Assembly (NCBI GenBank): GCA_933228895.1
Contig: OW121856.1
Span: forward strand, 108,847,027 to 108,911,026
Length of the DNA stretch: 64,000 nt
From: Platycnemis pennipes
Taxonomy: Eukaryota; Arthropoda; Insecta; Odonata; Platycnemididae
Direction: 5' to 3'
The notes beneath the pieces were generated by a model that was not told where the DNA came from, searched no databases, and saw only the letters and a program-made list of their open reading frames with translations. Positions 34,742 through 45,808 of the stretch are shown here, piece after piece. A program made the position numbers and the translations under genes. How positions within the stretch are numbered: the stretch's first letter is position 1; the number at the start of each line of letters is the position of its first letter.

Positions 34742-35318
34742 TTGAGTATGCAGCCAGTGTATGGGATCCTAATGAATTAGGTTTCAATCAGAGAACTAGA
34801 GAGTGTGCAGCGTAGAGCAACTAGGTTCGTTAAAAGGTGTTACGATAGGTTGAGTAGTGTTTCACAATTAATAAAAGAATTAGGGTGGGAATCATTATCA
34901 GAGCAAGTGCAGATTAAATCTTTTAGAGAAATTTCAATCGGATAGCTTTACTGAAAATGTTAGGCACATAGGCATTAAAAAAACGGCGTATTATGCTAGA
35001 TTCCATCATATAAATAAGATTAGAAAGATAGATTGTCGAAGTGATATGTCGAACTGATAGATTCAAAATGGCATTTTCCCCCGTACTGTAAGAGAACAGA
35101 ATAGATAGCATAACAAAGGGATAGGTAAGTGAAATATTTTAGAGTAGTCTGTAGTGCATGATGCATGTCTTAGTATCTTAAATAATATAGATATTAACAA
35201 TGTAGTTGCATGAGACCCTATAGTTTCTTATTTGCATGTCAATAGTGAATGCTTGGTGATCTTCACCCCCTACCACACACCCTCGCGGTGGCTTGCGGGG
35301 TATCGTGTAGATGTAGAT
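34742..35318 (+). mobile_element. LINE-B copy, 5'-truncated and decayed
   Basis: Begins at the LEYAASVWDPNELG block; frameshifted (GGTTTCAATCAGAG, loss in SERRLK, insertion CATAGGCATTAAAAAAACG and a local repeat GATAGATTGTCGAAGTGATATG). Complete 3' stem-loop (CACC-CTCGC-GGTG, GCGGGG) and GTAGATGTAGAT tail. Confidence 0.87.
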
Positions 35319-35604
35319 TGGACACGTTGCTACGTAGATTCATCAGAATCGTATTCGTTTTCATTTATGTAAGATAAAAATAAGCTTTACTAATGGTTTA
35401 AGACTAGAATCCTGAAAAACACGCAACGTGTTATGAATAGGTGAGCTTTTTCAAGATTAGACACTTCTTAGGTAATTTAGGATATTGAATGGAATATATT
35501 ACAAGCAATGAACTTAATGTGGCATTAACCTGATCACTACAATCTCTGTCATTCTGAGTGGCAGAGTGGAACATTTAAAGGCAACTCTCGCATGGAAGAG
35601 TATA
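35319..35604. other. Flank of the long-TIR element
   Basis: No feature recognised. The final bases are TATA, the A-T pair at 35603-35604 being the likely left TA target copy. Confidence 0.3.
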
Positions 35605-36224
35605 TGGGTCATTCCACCTCAATTCAACAAACGTTTGTCCCTTAGGGTATCAGATTTTGATAAAAATTGGTGTATGGGAACAAAATCAACTCAAACTGAA
35701 CAGACTAAAACAGTTTTGTGAAAAAATATTTTTAAGTGAATTATGCATGTTTTAATTTTTTCGCATTTTTAGCAAAAATCCGAGCCTTAAATCATATTAT
35801 CACTTATAGCTCCACTTGTAATTGTCATACAGCAATGATTAATAGCTCTTTTTAAAGATAAATCTTTATTAAATGCAAATATATCAATAAAAAATTATTT
35901 TTTTCTAAACCCTATTGTTGTTAATCACTAATGTTTAAAAAATTGTTAATAAACTTTTCTCAAATACTCCATCTCAGAATCGGCCGAAACATTTTTTCCA
36001 TTGTCTAAACATACGCAGCTAACTATTTCAAAAATAAAATTTAGTGGCAATTCATAAATACCTTTTTTATAAATATTTAAACATTTACAATTTTCCCCAT
36101 TTGGAATACATGCAGCAGACACGCGATGCAATCCTGAAAATTTCCTAATTGCTCAAGGTCGTGTCTATATGAGATAAAAATATATTATAAACTATAAATG
36201 TTAACAACAATTGTTATTTGTTCT
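35605..36224 (+). repeat. Left long terminal inverted repeat
   Basis: Inverted and nearly identical to 37768-38409; differences include a few substitutions and the replacement near 35745 (AAGTGAATTATGCATG against a GGCTCAAC-type variant in the other arm). Confidence 0.88.
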
Positions 36225-37177
36225 GTTAAATGGATGTTTGCAGAGAAATTTACCATTGAGCCCCATTTAAGTTTCCAGGCGGATTAACTTTTATTTGAGC
36301 TAAAAATCTGTGAAAATTAATATTAAAAAACTTTTTAAGAATCTTCACGTATAATTCATTGATGAAATGAAATGAAAATATATTACAATTATGGAATTTT
36401 TGCATCATTTGTTCTAGCAGAAAAATTTCTTCGTTTTTGCTATCTCACTCTTTTTATCTCTATAGACAAATATACTGCAAACTCCGATTTTAGGGTCAAA
36501 ATATTTTTTATCCATGCAAAAACATTTAATTTTCAATTAGAGTCGAGAGCCTGCAGCTTTGTGGCGTTTCGTGCATTGAGACGTATTCCGTAAACGTAGC
36601 TCTCTCTAAAAAGAAATATTTTATGACACCTACGGATAGCAAGAGGGTAAAAACCTTTCCACTTCCTTTCAGAACCCTATTATTATAACCCCGTTGGTGG
36701 CCAATTCTGCCCATTGCGGTATGTGCCTAAACGCTTGAAGAAAGACCATCTAGCTCCACATGTTTTTGTGGACAGCCGCTTTTATTCACTGAAGAAGTCT
36801 CAGTGTGTTTTGGTATGTCACCGCGTGTACATCTCCTTATTCAAGAGCTGTCTACCTTCTCTTTTTTCTCGTTCATAGTTTTTAAAATTAATTTTCAAAA
36901 TTGTGTCAAAATTTGCTCCATCGGTGCAGTGAGAGGAGAAAAGTGTTCGCGAGACAGTGTCTTTAAATGTATCGAAGAGATCTGCAGCTCATCGAGGATA
37001 GAAGTGGTGTCAAAGTGGAAACCTTGTGCGTTAACAATGAAAAATCGTTTCTTGCTTTCTATTCAAAGCGTCAAAAACTGTGTTGTTATCCCCTGAAACT
37101 GCTTTGAATTATCCGTACTGCTTATTTATATAGAATTACTGCCAAATTTTTCCAAATCGAAAATTTTCAGCACTAGA

Positions 37178-37780
37178 GTGATGTTTTTGGTCGAGAGCAG
37201 AAAATTGTGTCGTCAGTGCAGAGTGTTTCTGAATAAGGGAGTCGAGAAAGGTGACACACCAAGGTCTCCCATCAGTCATCAAGAAGACGTTCCTGAACAG
37301 CTTGTGGCTGCAGAAGCAGTACTGTCACAACCAGGGCCTTCTGGTTTGCAATTTGCGGAACAAGCAACTCCAGCAATGACAGTGACTCTTAAGGAGAGTT
37401 CGTTGGTGCACCTTATTCACCTCGTCAATCTGCGCAGGAAAAAATCAACCTGAATTTATCCGAAATCGGTACATCACCAGTAAATAGAAAAAATTGAAAC
37501 ATTGAAACACAACAAAGAAAGAAAAAATTCATAACATTACTTCTGTTTATCGAAGAGCAATCGGGAAAGTATGGGGAAAAGCAAGAACTCCCTTCGGCCC
37601 ATAAGAGTTAGTAGGGTGTGAAATGCTAGGTCAACTGAAGGAAAAATTTGCTGAAGCTAATTCCTACAGTGAAAATATTTAGTCCTGTCTACACTGCCTA
37701 AAAGCTGGAGTGTGGCAAAAGTTCAAGAGAAATTTGGATCAACTCAATATTTAGCTCAAAAAGTGAAAGAACAAATAACA
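37178..37780 (+). pseudogene. Broken N-terminal/central part of a transposon-associated protein
   Basis: The first frame has a Cys motif, ESRKLCRQCRVFLNK (about residues 6-20). A frameshift near 37400 gives GAPYSPRQSAQEKINLNLSE and IGTSPVNRKN, then a stop. Further pieces in shifted frames read EMLGQLKEKFAEANSYSE (ending in TAG near 37680) and VLSTLPKSWSVAKVQEKFGS with TQYLAQKVKE. Together these resemble a family of uncharacterised proteins from aphid, Hydra and other repeat-rich genomes with a Cys-rich N-terminus and a 'LTLLPxSWSxxKI' block. That recognition is from memory. No catalytic domain is visible; at least two frame breaks make this a pseudogene. Confidence 0.55.
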
Positions 37781-38409
37781 ATTTTTGTTAACATTTATAG
37801 TTTATAATATATTTTTATCTCATATAGCCACGACCTTGAGCAATTAGGAAATTTTTAGGCTTGCATCGCGTGTCCGCTGCATGTATTCCAAGGGGGGGAG
37901 CCGACGGGCCGCGCGAGAGAAGATTGTAAATGTTTAAATATTTATAAAAAACGCATTTATGAATTGCCACTAAATTATATTTTTGGAATAGTTAGCTGAG
38001 TATGTTTAGACTATGGAAAAAAGTTTCGGCCGATTCTGAGATGGAGTATTTGAGAAAAGTTTATTAACAATTTTTTAAACATTAGTGATTAACAACAATA
38101 GGGTTTAGAAGAAAATAATTTTTTATTGATATATTTGCATTCAATAAAGATTTATCTTTAAAAAGAGCTATTAATCATTGCTGTATGACAATTACAAGTG
38201 GAGCTATAAGTGATAATATGATTTAAGGCTCGGATTTTTGCTAAAAATGCGAAAAAATTAAAACATGCATAATTGGCTCAACAAATTTTTTTTCACAAAA
38301 CTGTTTGAGGCTATTCAGTTTGAATTGATTTCGTTCCCATACACCAATTTTTATCAAAATCTGATACCCTAAGGGACAAACGTTTGTTGAATTGAGGTGG
38401 AATGACCCA
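37768..38409 (-). repeat. Right long terminal inverted repeat
   Basis: Inverted partner of 35605-36224. The coding remnant appears to run into its inner edge. Confidence 0.88.
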
Positions 38410-38610
38410 TATGTCTTAGGTGCCAAGAGATTTCGTTGGCCGCACTTCGCGGTTAGCCGATGGACATCTATCAGATGCCCAATGACTCCTCGCCTGAAGA
38501 AATGTTTCCTTCACTGCGTACGGCAGTTGTGAAGGACATTTCAGCTCCTGATGAGGTACTCTATCGGGTCGAAGAGCATTGTCCGGTTTGAGATGCTTGA
38601 TTGGTCCTGA

Positions 38611-38672
38611 TCGTCTACGTCTATGGAATACCCTGCCAACCACCGCAAAGGTGGGTGGCATGGGGTGACCTG
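38611..38672 (-). mobile_element. LINE tail-only remnant, minus strand
   Basis: TCGTCTACGTCTATGGAATACCC, then the inverted stem-loop GCAA-CACC...GGTG; about 60 bp of the shared LINE 3' end. Confidence 0.6.
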
Positions 38673-38823
38673 TCTCCAGGAATTTATTGTAAATCAGAGG
38701 GGATGAGTCAACCACTGGACGCATCGCTACCTCACTATGGCCGTCGGGTCACACTGGGAAGCTACCGCTCTGTAAAAACTGTCATATTTCAAAGTGAATA
38801 TCCACGCGGAAAATATTAGTATA

Positions 38824-38989
38824 CATGATGCATGTATTAATCCATTAAATACCTACTATAGGTACTAACAATCTAGTTGCATGAGACCCTATATTTACTT
38901 GTTTGCATGTCAGTAGTGCATGCTTGGTGATCTTCACCCCCTGCCACACACCCACGCGGTGGCTTGCAGGGTATCGCGTGGATGTAGAT
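38824..38989 (+). mobile_element. LINE-B tail-only copy
   Basis: ATGATGCATGTATTAATCC..., stem-loop CACC-CACGC-GGTG with GCAGGG, tail GCGTGGATGTAGAT. It contains the CCTACTATAG variant also seen in the 15.6-kb LINE-B, so it belongs to that subfamily. Confidence 0.8.
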
Positions 38990-39189
38990 CAGTATGCTGC
39001 GATTCGCCGTCTGCTTAGAAATCATGACAGAAGCAGCGAGACTAGTAACCATTGAAAGGACATTGACCAGATGCCATCTGAGGATCAATAATAATTAAAC
39101 TAAGGTATTGCGCAGTGGGAGAAAAAAAGCCACCTCCATCAAAAACTTGGGATGTTGACGGTGCATTGTTATCTGGGAAGCGTTGGACG

Positions 39190-39325
39190 AAGCAAACAGA
39201 AAGAGTCAGTAGAAAAACTGGGAAGGAGGGGGTCGTCTACCAAGAACTCCACTCACTCAAAAGTCTGCGCCAAGCTGGAAATACAATCTCGAGAGTAAGG
39301 CACAATGGCCAACAGAATCGGGGCA
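39190..39325 (+). mobile_element. Possible RTE-like LINE scrap
   Basis: GCTGGAAATACAATCTCGAGAGTAAGG resembles the AGNTSLEVRK-coding stretch of the RTE-like copies. Only about 30 bp align well, so this is tentative. Confidence 0.3.
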
Positions 39326-39359
39326 CACCGAAATATTGTTTTCATTTTTATATTCATGA

Positions 39360-40010
39360 GAAGAGTACTGGGTAAGTGTGACGATCATATACGAGAAATG
39401 AGCTACTATTCCCTTTTAGATCCCATTTGGAATATGCTGCCAGTGTATGGGATCCCTACGAAATCGGTCTAAATAATGAACTTGAACGTGTGCAGCGAAG
39501 ATCGGCAAGATTTGCAAAGGAAAGGTACGATAACCTTATTACCGTAACCAGTGTATTAAATGAATTAAATTGGGAATCATTGTCAGATCGCAGGTTGAAA
39601 TTTAGATTTAATCTCTTAAACCAATTCCAAGACCGTATTTTCCGTGATCATGTTAAAAATACTTTGCGGACCCCAACTTACTATGGCAGACTGGACCATA
39701 ATCACAAAATTAGAGAACTTGATTGCCGAACTGACAGATTCAAAATGTCCTTTTCTCCTCGTACAATTAGGGATATGAATAGCGGTAAATATATCCAATA
39801 CGAGTGATTCAATCTATAGCATAGGTATTTGCATGTTGGTATAAGGACTTAAACCTAACCCAACTAACAGCATGTTTTGCATGTATGCTTTGTTATTTTA
39901 ATTTTTAATAACAAATTTGATGCATGATATGCAGTGCATGTTTGGTGAGAGTTCACCCCCTGCCACACACCTTTATGGTGGCTTGCATGGTATTATGTAG
40001 ATGTTGATGT
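39360..40010 (+). mobile_element. LINE-A copy, 5'-truncated
   Basis: Coding from VLGKCDDHIRE; the frame is lost once before DPIWNMLPVY/MEYAASVWDP, then open from 39427 to 39807 ending RTIRDMNSGKYIQYE. Shorter 3' UTR; stem-loop CACC-TTTAT-GGTG, GCATGG; tail GTAGATGTTGATG. Confidence 0.87.
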
Positions 40011-40035
40011 AATACTTTTAATCAAGATGGATTTA

Positions 40036-40095
40036 GTATGTTTGGTGCAGATTCACCCCCTGCCATACACATTTGTGATTTTATTACGTAGATGA
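40036..40095 (+). mobile_element. LINE-A tail scrap
   Basis: GTATGTTTGGTGCAGATTCACCCCCTGCC... ending TTACGTAGATGA; an eroded 60-bp tail. Confidence 0.6.
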
Positions 40096-40306
40096 ATGAT
40101 CCCCTTGCTCACTGCCTCGGTGGCTTCTCTCCACTCACCATCTCGTGCACTAAGTACACTACCGCCTGGTGGCGGAACCTCAGGCTGGTGCTCATCAAAA
40201 GGCGGTCAAGCGCAATATTTGCAATCCACTGCGCAGGGCGGCACACATGCAGCCGATGGTGGTCTGTCCATGCAGCTACAACTGCTGGGTCCCTCCGAGC
40301 ACTGAT

Positions 40307-40603
40307 TCAACAGCACCCTCGATCCAAACATCTCTGTGCCGATGGAAGGAACCTCATGCTTCCTTGGTACGAGTGGAGGACTTCGGTGAAGGCGTTTGTC
40401 TCTTCCGGGCAGTGCCTTCTGGGAGCGACTGCTTCGCATCCCGTTATCTTCTGCTCTTTACTTTCTTTTAAAGCGTCACTTAATTCCTCTGCAGCCTCCT
40501 TCATAAAAATGCGAATAAAACCAAGAAATATCTGTATAAAGAAGACACTCATGGTCACTTCTAAAGATACGAAGACGGCTATTGACATGGTGTTGGGGCC
40601 AAA
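40307..40603 (-). CDS. Unrecognised open frame with a hydrophobic segment
   Basis: On the minus strand a 93-codon frame from ATG at 40588 (open upstream to a TAA beyond 40600) encodes a hydrophobic N-terminal stretch (MSIAVFVSLEVTMSVFFIQI followed by FLGFIRIF), then a charged, probably helical KEAAEELSDALKESKEQK region. A 175-codon frame overlaps on the plus strand (40092-40619). I recognise neither. It could be a fragment of a host membrane protein gene, or chance; no splice sites or homology can be shown. Confidence 0.2.
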   Translation of the reverse strand, partial: FGPNTMSIAVFVSLEVTMSVFFIQIFLGFIRIFMKEAAEELSDALKESKEQKITGCEAVAPRRHCPEETNAFTEVLHSYQGSMRFLPSAQRCLDRGCC

Positions 40604-40810
40604 GTCCGTAAATTCATAAATTTAAGGAATCACGCGTGAAGAGATACCTTTCGTCATTAATGTGATAAGTTGGAGCTAATATAACGCTTTGCAATTTTAT
40701 CTAATTTCTCAGGGTGAAAGTAGGCAACAGGAAGAGGCTGATTTTGTGGCATAAGGGGCTTAATATCTTTCTAGGTATAGGGAAAATATAGATTTTAGGC
40801 TAAGCGAAGG

Positions 40811-40818
40811 CTGGACAC
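40811..40818. repeat. 8-bp target-site duplication, left copy
   Basis: CTGGACAC, repeated exactly at 41785-41792. Confidence 0.9.
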
Positions 40819-41234
40819 TAGGGTGGAGTGAAAGAAACTGGCTTTTAGACGTATCATCAAGGCTCGATCTAGAGAAACAAGCCAGTAAACCACTAAGATG
40901 GTTTGAAATCCCGAAAATAAATTTTGGAGCATCAGAGTATGTCGATATGATTGTTTGCGATGATGTGGAAGTGACAGAACCACCTCTCACAAGTCATTTG
41001 ACAAATCAGGATTTGCAAAGGTTACTGGAAACCGAGAGTGTAAACATAGCTTCTGAGTGCACTCTTTTTGAACTCCCATCACACGCTCAAGCGGTACAAA
41101 GAGCCGTCAAAGAAGTCACTGCTTCTAAAAAATTGGTCTGTGATCAAAAGAAAAGAGAAATCTTAATCAAAACTAGAATGTTTGATAGAAATGTCCGTCC
41201 AAAATATGACACAAAGAAACAATTTACCTGTTGA
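40819..41234 (+). pseudogene. C-terminal fragment of a transposon-associated protein
   Basis: The frame is open through the left element end (so no genuine start; the first Met is at 40947) to TGA at 41232-41234. It reads KPLRWFEIPKINFGASEYVD, EVTEPPLTSHLTNQDLQRL, then FELPSHAQAVQRAVKEVTAS and REILIKTRMFDRN, ending YDTKKQFTC. The pattern 'P-x-H-x-QAVxRxVKxVTxAS ... R-x3-I-x-TR ... F-x-TKxxF' matches, from memory, the C-terminus of uncharacterised transposon-borne proteins of aphids and Hydra, plausibly the same family as the N-terminal pieces at 37.2 kb. Catalytic function unknown. Confidence 0.55.
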
Positions 41235-41784
41235 AGACTTTTCTTAAAAATGTAAATGCATGCTCTCATGGTTGGGTGGTTGGGAGGGCATGGGTGGGAC
41301 TCGAAGTGCAACCACCTCCCCGTGGTGAGTCCTGGGTAGTTTAATATGAACTAGCGAAGAGTTGGACAATACAAAGTTGATTTACGAAAGCTATATAACA
41401 AGTTTTGATAACAATATAAGAGGATATCAGAAAATATAAAACGTTAAAAATATCAGAAATTTACGAATATTTGGATAAGTTTAAGCCTCATGTGCAGACT
41501 AAAACCACCGCCTAAAAATAACTTTAAAAATCCTGTATTTATTTTAGGTCTTGTTCAACTATTTTGTGACTACCCATCAGGGTTTTTTTTTGTTTCAAGT
41601 ACTTAAAAAAAATTTGTAAAAATGCAAAATATTTCAAAAATTTTCAAACTTTAAGCCAAATGTGCAGACACAAGATGGCGTCGTAAAAATTAAATATTTT
41701 ACAGAATTTTACTAGGTTTCATACACAGTCATTGAAGGGTACCCGTTTCCGAAAAAAAATATTGACTTTTTTCACTCCACCCTA
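40819..41784 (+). mobile_element. hAT-like DNA transposon remnant, 966 bp
   Basis: Ends are TAGGGTGGAGTGAAA and its exact reverse complement TTTCACTCCACCCTA (15 bp, extendable with one mismatch), flanked by the 8-bp duplication CTGGACAC. Both the terminus and the duplication length fit hAT. It differs from the 20.5-kb element in sequence. The 5' half carries the C-terminus of a transposon-type protein, so this looks like an internal-deletion derivative retaining its last coding part. Confidence 0.88.
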
Positions 41785-41792
41785 CTGGACAC

Positions 41793-42811
41793 AAACATAA
41801 ATATATTATTGAGTCCGTTCTTCCGTAACTTAACCGAAATCTTCCTGGAAGGCCTAAGATGATTTTCGGCGAAGACATAAGTGGTCGTTTGGTTCATAAG
41901 CCCCCAGTGTCCTCGTCCAAATCATGCAAGTGACCCTTAGCTCAGTCTTGGAGCGCATTCAACCTTCGCACTATCGCTGTCTCGCGTAGCCAAACTTCGC
42001 ATAAACCCTTATGGGATGGCGCCCTTATCTTATCTCAACCCTCAACCCCGATAGGGTTTCCCTCAGATGAGCTGAATGCCCCGGAAACAATGGAGAGGCG
42101 GGCCATCAACTTTATCCCAAGACTCCACGTCTTGGGGGAACTTTGCTTGAAGCATCTTGAGCCGATGCGAACAATGAGACGCCTGCGAGATAAGACGGGG
42201 AAGGGTCCTCGAGGAGGAAGGGGTCGCGAGGGAAGTAGCCTGGCCCTTCGGGACCCTAGGGAACGGCAATACTTTCTCCGCGGGTGTATCGTACCAGCTC
42301 GGCTGAGGGACTTGCAGATTTGAAGGGGAGATTGTTTGAAATACGGCGATTTATGCGCCGATGCGACGTACTTCCGATCCGCGGAGTTAGTACCTCTAGA
42401 CGGAAATGGAAAATGATCTTCAAGGCAGTAGAGGGCTATGGATGACAAAAATCACAGTTGTATGTGATCTTAGTATGCCTAATGATGGACTTCAAAGATA
42501 ACCCCTGATTGCGCAATTGGAATATTTCCGCACATATCATTAAAACTCTCAACCCCGCTTACACATGCACAGCTATTCCACACTGATAGATGTAGCAAAA
42601 TAAAATTTATTCTTACGAGAATATCCACCTATTTAACTGAAGGCAATTCGATCATTAGACGTGGGGCAACGAGAAGGAAATTTAATAGAATTTGTCAATC
42701 ATCAGCGAAGGCTGGAATTTTTATCGAATACAGTGACCATCAATGATATAAGGCGTCAGGACACAGTATTGTATTTTCATGGCTTAAGGAACTGGAAAAA
42801 TTCTATGGCAC
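41793..42811. other. No gene recognised
   Basis: The 42035-42448 minus frame and 42090-42323 plus frame overlap in a GC-richer patch and show no domain. Confidence 0.35.
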
Positions 42812-43394
42812 CGAATGAACTTGAACGTGTGCAGCAAATATCGGCAAGATTTGTAAAGGGACGGTACGATAATTACATTAGCGTAACCAGTCTATTAAAT
42901 GAATTGAAATGGGAATCATTGTCAGATCGCAGGTTGAAATTTAGACTTAATCTCCTAAATAAATTCCAAGACTATACTAAAATATGTATAAAAAAAGACT
43001 ATATTAAAAATATTTTGCGAACCCCACTTACTATGGTAGACTGGACCATGATCATAAAATTAGAGAAGTTGATTGCCGAACTGACCGATTCAAGATGTCC
43101 TTTTTCCCTCGTACAATTAGGGATATGAATAGCAGTAAATATGTCCGATACGAGTGGTTCAATCCATAGCAAAGGTAGTTGTATGTTTGTGTAAGGACTT
43201 GAAGGTAACCCAACTAACAGCACGTTTTTGCATTCGTAGTTTGCTATTTTTATCTTTTTAAATATTGCAGTCTAAACTAATATATTATACTAATCCTTTT
43301 TTATGCATGATATGTAGTGCATGTTTGGTGAGAAATCACCCCCTGCCACACCCTTGTGGTGGCTTGCAGGGTATTTTGTAGATGTAGATAGATG
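42812..43394 (+). mobile_element. LINE-A copy, subfamily with a central insertion
   Basis: Coding from NELERVQQISARFVKGRYDN. After LLNKFQD the usual HIFSDDVKNIL region is replaced by a longer YTKICIKKDYIKNIL stretch; the same replacement occurs in the 57.2-kb copy. A frameshift follows. 3' stem-loop CACC-CTTGT-GGTG with a shortened CCACACCC, tail TTTTGTAGATGTAGATAGATG. Confidence 0.87.
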
Positions 43395-44194
43395 ACCTGG
43401 CTTTTCTGACTCCGCCGAAAAACAAACGCATACAAGGATTTATAAAACACTTTCCCAGCATAGAACGTGTCAATTTCAATTTTTTTTAAATGAAGCTCAC
43501 ATATAAATCATTGAATAGACTTGGAGATGCCTTCAGTAAGGAATCCCCATCTTAATCGCGTTTGCCCGCTTACAGCTCGCAAGTATCCTTCTATCGTCAA
43601 TGCCTTCGTTTTGACTTGAGCTAGGAAATTTGGGGAACTAAATTTCCTTTACGAGATCATTCTGTTTATCAAGAAGATAGAAATGGAGTATAGATAAACT
43701 ATTTACGTAAAGCTCGTACAGAGTTAAGTGATAGAGTAAAGTGATAGAGGGCTCCGTGCTCAACTGGGATTCGTGCTTTAAGATCGATGACGTAAGGAGG
43801 CCGTCTGTTATCGCTGACTTGGGTAAGGCTGGAGGTATGTAAAGTTAGAAAGAGGAGTTCGGGAGTGTTTCCCTGAGTATTTTCAGCCTACTGGATAGGA
43901 GAAACTATTAGGAAATTCAAGCAAAAATTCTATATAACAAAGAGTGGAGCAATAGGGCTAATATATATAAATATCTAATCCCACAATGTGAAAGAAAAAG
44001 TCAAAATTAATTAAGCACAAGTAAAAATAAATATATACCAAAACAATTATGATTTAAGCTAAATAACGACAAAACATAAATAGACATCAATAGCAACACC
44101 AAATGAAAAACAACTCGGTGAAAAGATACGAAAGGGGTAAGAACTTGAAAAGAAAAAGAATTATAGGTAAGACTTCTGAGCTATGATTACAACA
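43395..44194. other. No gene recognised
   Basis: AT-rich, no long open frame. Confidence 0.35.
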
Positions 44195-44255
44195 AAGGCA
44201 TGTCAAAGGCCAACATCCTTGCGGAGACTTGCAGGGAATTGTGTAGATGCAATAG
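44195..44255 (+). mobile_element. Eroded LINE tail scrap
   Basis: CATGTCAAAGGCCAACATCC, TTGCGGAGACTTGCAGGGAA and TTGTGTAGATGCA keep the order of the stem-loop and tail but have lost the outer stem. Confidence 0.5.
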
Positions 44256-45137
44256 TGGGTGGTACTCCGCGCAGGATTAAAAATGAATAAGGGAATGCAT
44301 AACTAAAAGTAAGGCCAGCTAAACTAATGCATCTAACGCTGTGCCGATATCTATAAATGGCGACTGGTTTTTAACTAAATAACTAAGAATTTTATTAATA
44401 GGTCGATAAATGAGTAGGTGCTTATTCTGGTCTCTAATTAGTAACACTATGAGCATATCCACTCGGGGATATTCGCGGCAGGAGCTGCCAGGAACCGCGG
44501 CGTGACGCTTTGCACTCACCCAACTAATATGCACGCAATTCCACCATAATATCCAAGCACCACTTGACACATACGTTAACGATAGAGGGATTACTTACAG
44601 GCACTATTACTACTTATATATGCACTGGAAATCCAAGGAGGACAGGCTAGCAATGGCTAGACCGGTTTGAGAAGTAAGAGTAGATGTAGATCCGCACTCC
44701 ACTATAACCAATTAGAGAGTTGGCAGAACGCACACACCTGACTCCTGACTTATACAAATATATGAATAAATCTCAATAGAAACCCAAAATTCCCTTGAAA
44801 AAGCGATCAACATTTGTCGCGAAAAGTTGGGACTCCCCCATTGGGCGATAACTTGAGATTTTTGTTCCCAATCGCTATACCCCGCGTGATTAAGATAATA
44901 TACATCTTTCTAATACATCGCATTTTTTCCAGGACTTAGAATATTTTTGGCACAGTTACATGCTGGCAGAGGCCGCTTTTTAAGGTATAATCATTTATTT
45001 TTTGAAGTGTCAAAGGGATGATCAAAGAGCCACTAGCCGAAGGTTAACCATTTCCTCTTCAGGGATATGAGTGTTGAGTTAGAAAAAATTGTTCATGGAA
45101 TTACACTCGAGTGAAATCCCGGATGAATGAATTCAAA
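44256..45137. other. No gene recognised
   Basis: Short open frames only; one isolated GTAGATGTAGAT at about 44682-44693 may be the stub of another LINE tail. Confidence 0.35.
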
Positions 45138-45808
45138 TATGACGATCATGTACGAGAAATCAGCTACTTTTCCCTTGTTAGACCTCATTTGGAATATGCT
45201 GCCAGTGTATGGGATCCCTACGAAATCGGTCTAAGTAATGAACTTCAACGTGTGCAGCGAAGATTGGCAAGATTTGTAAAGGGACGGTACGATAAACGTA
45301 TTAGCGTAACCAGTCAATTAAATGAATTAAAATGGGAATCATTGTCAGATCGCAGGTTGAAATTTAGACTTAATCTCTTAAATAAATTCCAAGACCATAT
45401 TTTCAGTGATAACGTTAAAAATATTTTGCGAACCCCAACTTACTATGGCAGACTGGACCATAATCATAAAGTTAGAGAAATTGATTGCCGAACTGACCGA
45501 TTCAAAATGGCCTTTTTCCCTCGCACAATAAGAGATACGAATAACGGTAAATATGTCCTATCGGAGAGTAGGAATGAATAGCATTGGTAGCTGCATGTTG
45601 GTATGAGTACTTAAAGCTAACCCTACTAACAGAATGTTTTTGCATGTTTTCTTTGCAATTTCTATCTTTTTTAAATAGTGTAGTTCTGACTACTATATTA
45701 ATACTATTCCTTTTTTATGCATGATGTGTAGTGCATGTTTGGCGAGAAATCACCCCCTGCCACACATCCTTGTAGTGGTTTGCAGGGTATTATGTAGACG
45801 TAGATGAT
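45138..45808 (+). mobile_element. LINE-A copy with open C-terminal frame
   Basis: Open from YDDHVREISYFSLVRPHLEY to TAG at 45579-45581 (about 148 codons of LINE-A), ending FKMAFFPRTIRDTNNGKYVL. Complete 3' UTR; stem-loop slightly mutated (CATC-CTTGT-AGTG); distinctive tail GTAGACGTAGATGATG shared with 32934-33239. Confidence 0.9.

Larger units (their letters stand above)
35605..38409 (+). mobile_element. DNA transposon with >600-bp inverted arms
   Basis: The ends read TGGGTCATTCCACCTCAATT inward on both sides. The inverted arms run 35605-36224 and 37768-38409 and match almost throughout, with small gaps. The right arm has an extra GC-rich insert (about 37890-37915, AAGGGGGGGAGCCGACGGGC). A TA dinucleotide lies outside each end, compatible with a TA target site (Tc1/mariner-like), but palindromic ATAT flanks leave the duplication uncertain. 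The 1.5-kb centre holds broken coding for a transposon-type protein on the plus strand. Superfamily not assigned. Confidence 0.85.

Noticed and set aside
40092..40619. 175-codon plus-strand frame as a gene
   Set aside because: It starts inside a LINE-A tail, overlaps open frames on the other strand and shows no domain.
42035..42448. 137-codon minus-strand frame as a gene
   Set aside because: GC-richer patch with opposing open frames and no recognisable sequence.
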